A stretch of DNA of 24,321 bases from a virus. The DNA lies in the IMG/VR virus record IMGVR_UViG_3300030085_002447, positions 1 to 24,321 of that record, one strand, 5' to 3'. A model generated the notes under the pieces. The model searched no databases and was not told the DNA's origin. It saw nothing but the letters and a program-made list of their open reading frames with translations. A program made the translations under genes and the position numbers. Positions 24,088-24,321 of the stretch are shown in pieces; position 1 is the first letter of the stretch; the number at the start of each line of letters is the position of its first letter.

Positions 24088-24321
24088 TCTCTTTCTCCTG
24101 GAAAATAGTAATCAGTAAGTTCTACGCCGGCTGGAATGTCGTTAATAGCATAAAGTTTACCAGTGTCTTTATTATATGCGACATTTGGTGTATGTGAGTG
24201 GTTGATATAATACTGAGGACCTAATTTGTCCAAATCACTATCAATCCAAAAACCATCTTCATCGCAATAAGTCAGTTTTTCTATTTGAGATTTCAAACGA
24301 GGGTCAACATCAGTCCATAAA
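24075..24321 (-). CDS. SET-like protein, C-terminal part (5' end outside window)
   Basis: The frame is open from the right edge (LWTDVDPRLKSQIEKL...) to a stop at 24075, so a TTG at 24296 is not the likely start and the gene continues outside the window. The readable 81 or so residues include INHSHTPNVAY, matching the SET-domain NHSxxPN motif, and DIPAGVELTDYYF, matching the 'GxELTxDY' motif. In SET lysine methyltransferases these two motifs form part of the pseudoknot at the cofactor and substrate site. No cysteine-rich post-SET segment follows. SET-type genes are known from some marine T4-like phages. Catalysis and substrate cannot be judged from this fragment. The next gene starts 13 bases before its stop. 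Confidence 0.65.
   Translation of the reverse strand, partial: LWTDVDPRLKSQIEKLTYCDEDGFWIDSDLDKLGPQYYINHSHTPNVAYNKDTGKLYAINDIPAGVELTDYYFPGERDWLT

Noticed and set aside
24075-24296. TTG at 24296 as the start of a complete 73-aa gene
   Set aside because: The frame stays open to the right edge and the SET-like motifs need an N-terminal part, so the gene is partial.
1-24321. tRNA genes, integrase, att sites or host metabolic genes
   Set aside because: None was found by reading both strands; the block is filled by virion-type genes with no gap over 50 bases.

Overview
The window is a block of structural genes from a T4-type (Straboviridae/Kyanoviridae-like) myovirus. All genes are on the minus strand, tightly packed and transcribed from right to left. 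The DNA is AT-rich. The combination of gp25, gp6 and gp8 homologues with a DUF4815-type giant, a YHYH-type domain, GGSGY-like repeats and an NHSxxPN (SET-like) protein fits marine T4-like phages, most likely of cyanobacteria. A phage of another marine bacterium such as SAR11 is not excluded. No host gene, integrase, tRNA, CRISPR array or insertion sequence was seen.

Layout in transcription order, right to left. (1) 24321-23422: the 3' end of a SET-like gene, then a 221-aa conserved-looking unknown, with overlapping ends. (2) 23403-23269: an unrecognised 44-aa ORF with its own ribosome-binding site. (3) 23236-20783: baseplate wedge genes gp25 and gp6, abutting. (4) 20786-9768: an uninterrupted 11-kb gene for a 3672-aa repeat-rich protein in the place T4 gp7 occupies between gp6 and gp8. 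(5) 9722-8157: gp8, enlarged relative to T4. (6) 8117-1980: a 2045-aa DUF4815-type virion protein in the gp9/gp10 position. (7) 1983-1185: three small proteins (70, 110 and 70 aa). (8) 1162-1: the N-terminal part of a repeat-built fibre gene that runs off the left edge.

The logic is that of a baseplate wedge and fibre module. In T4 the wedge assembles from gp10, gp7, gp8, gp6, gp53 and gp25. Here gp25, gp6 and gp8 are readily recognised, while the gp7 and gp9/gp10 positions hold two giant proteins of beta-rich repeats. T4-type late promoters (TATAAATA on the minus strand) mark the gene blocks: exact copies precede gp8 and the 110-aa gene, a third lies at the end of the 70-aa gene, and one-base variants precede the 2045-aa gene and the 44-aa gene. 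ATGA overlaps join gp6 to the giant, the 2045-aa gene to the 70-aa gene, and the 110-aa gene to the second 70-aa gene.

I see no convincing evidence of a new defence or mobile system. The unusual content is the size and repeat architecture of the giant, repeat types shared among several virion proteins, a Cys-rich acidic C-terminus on gp6, and a tandem late-promoter arrangement near 1750-1780.
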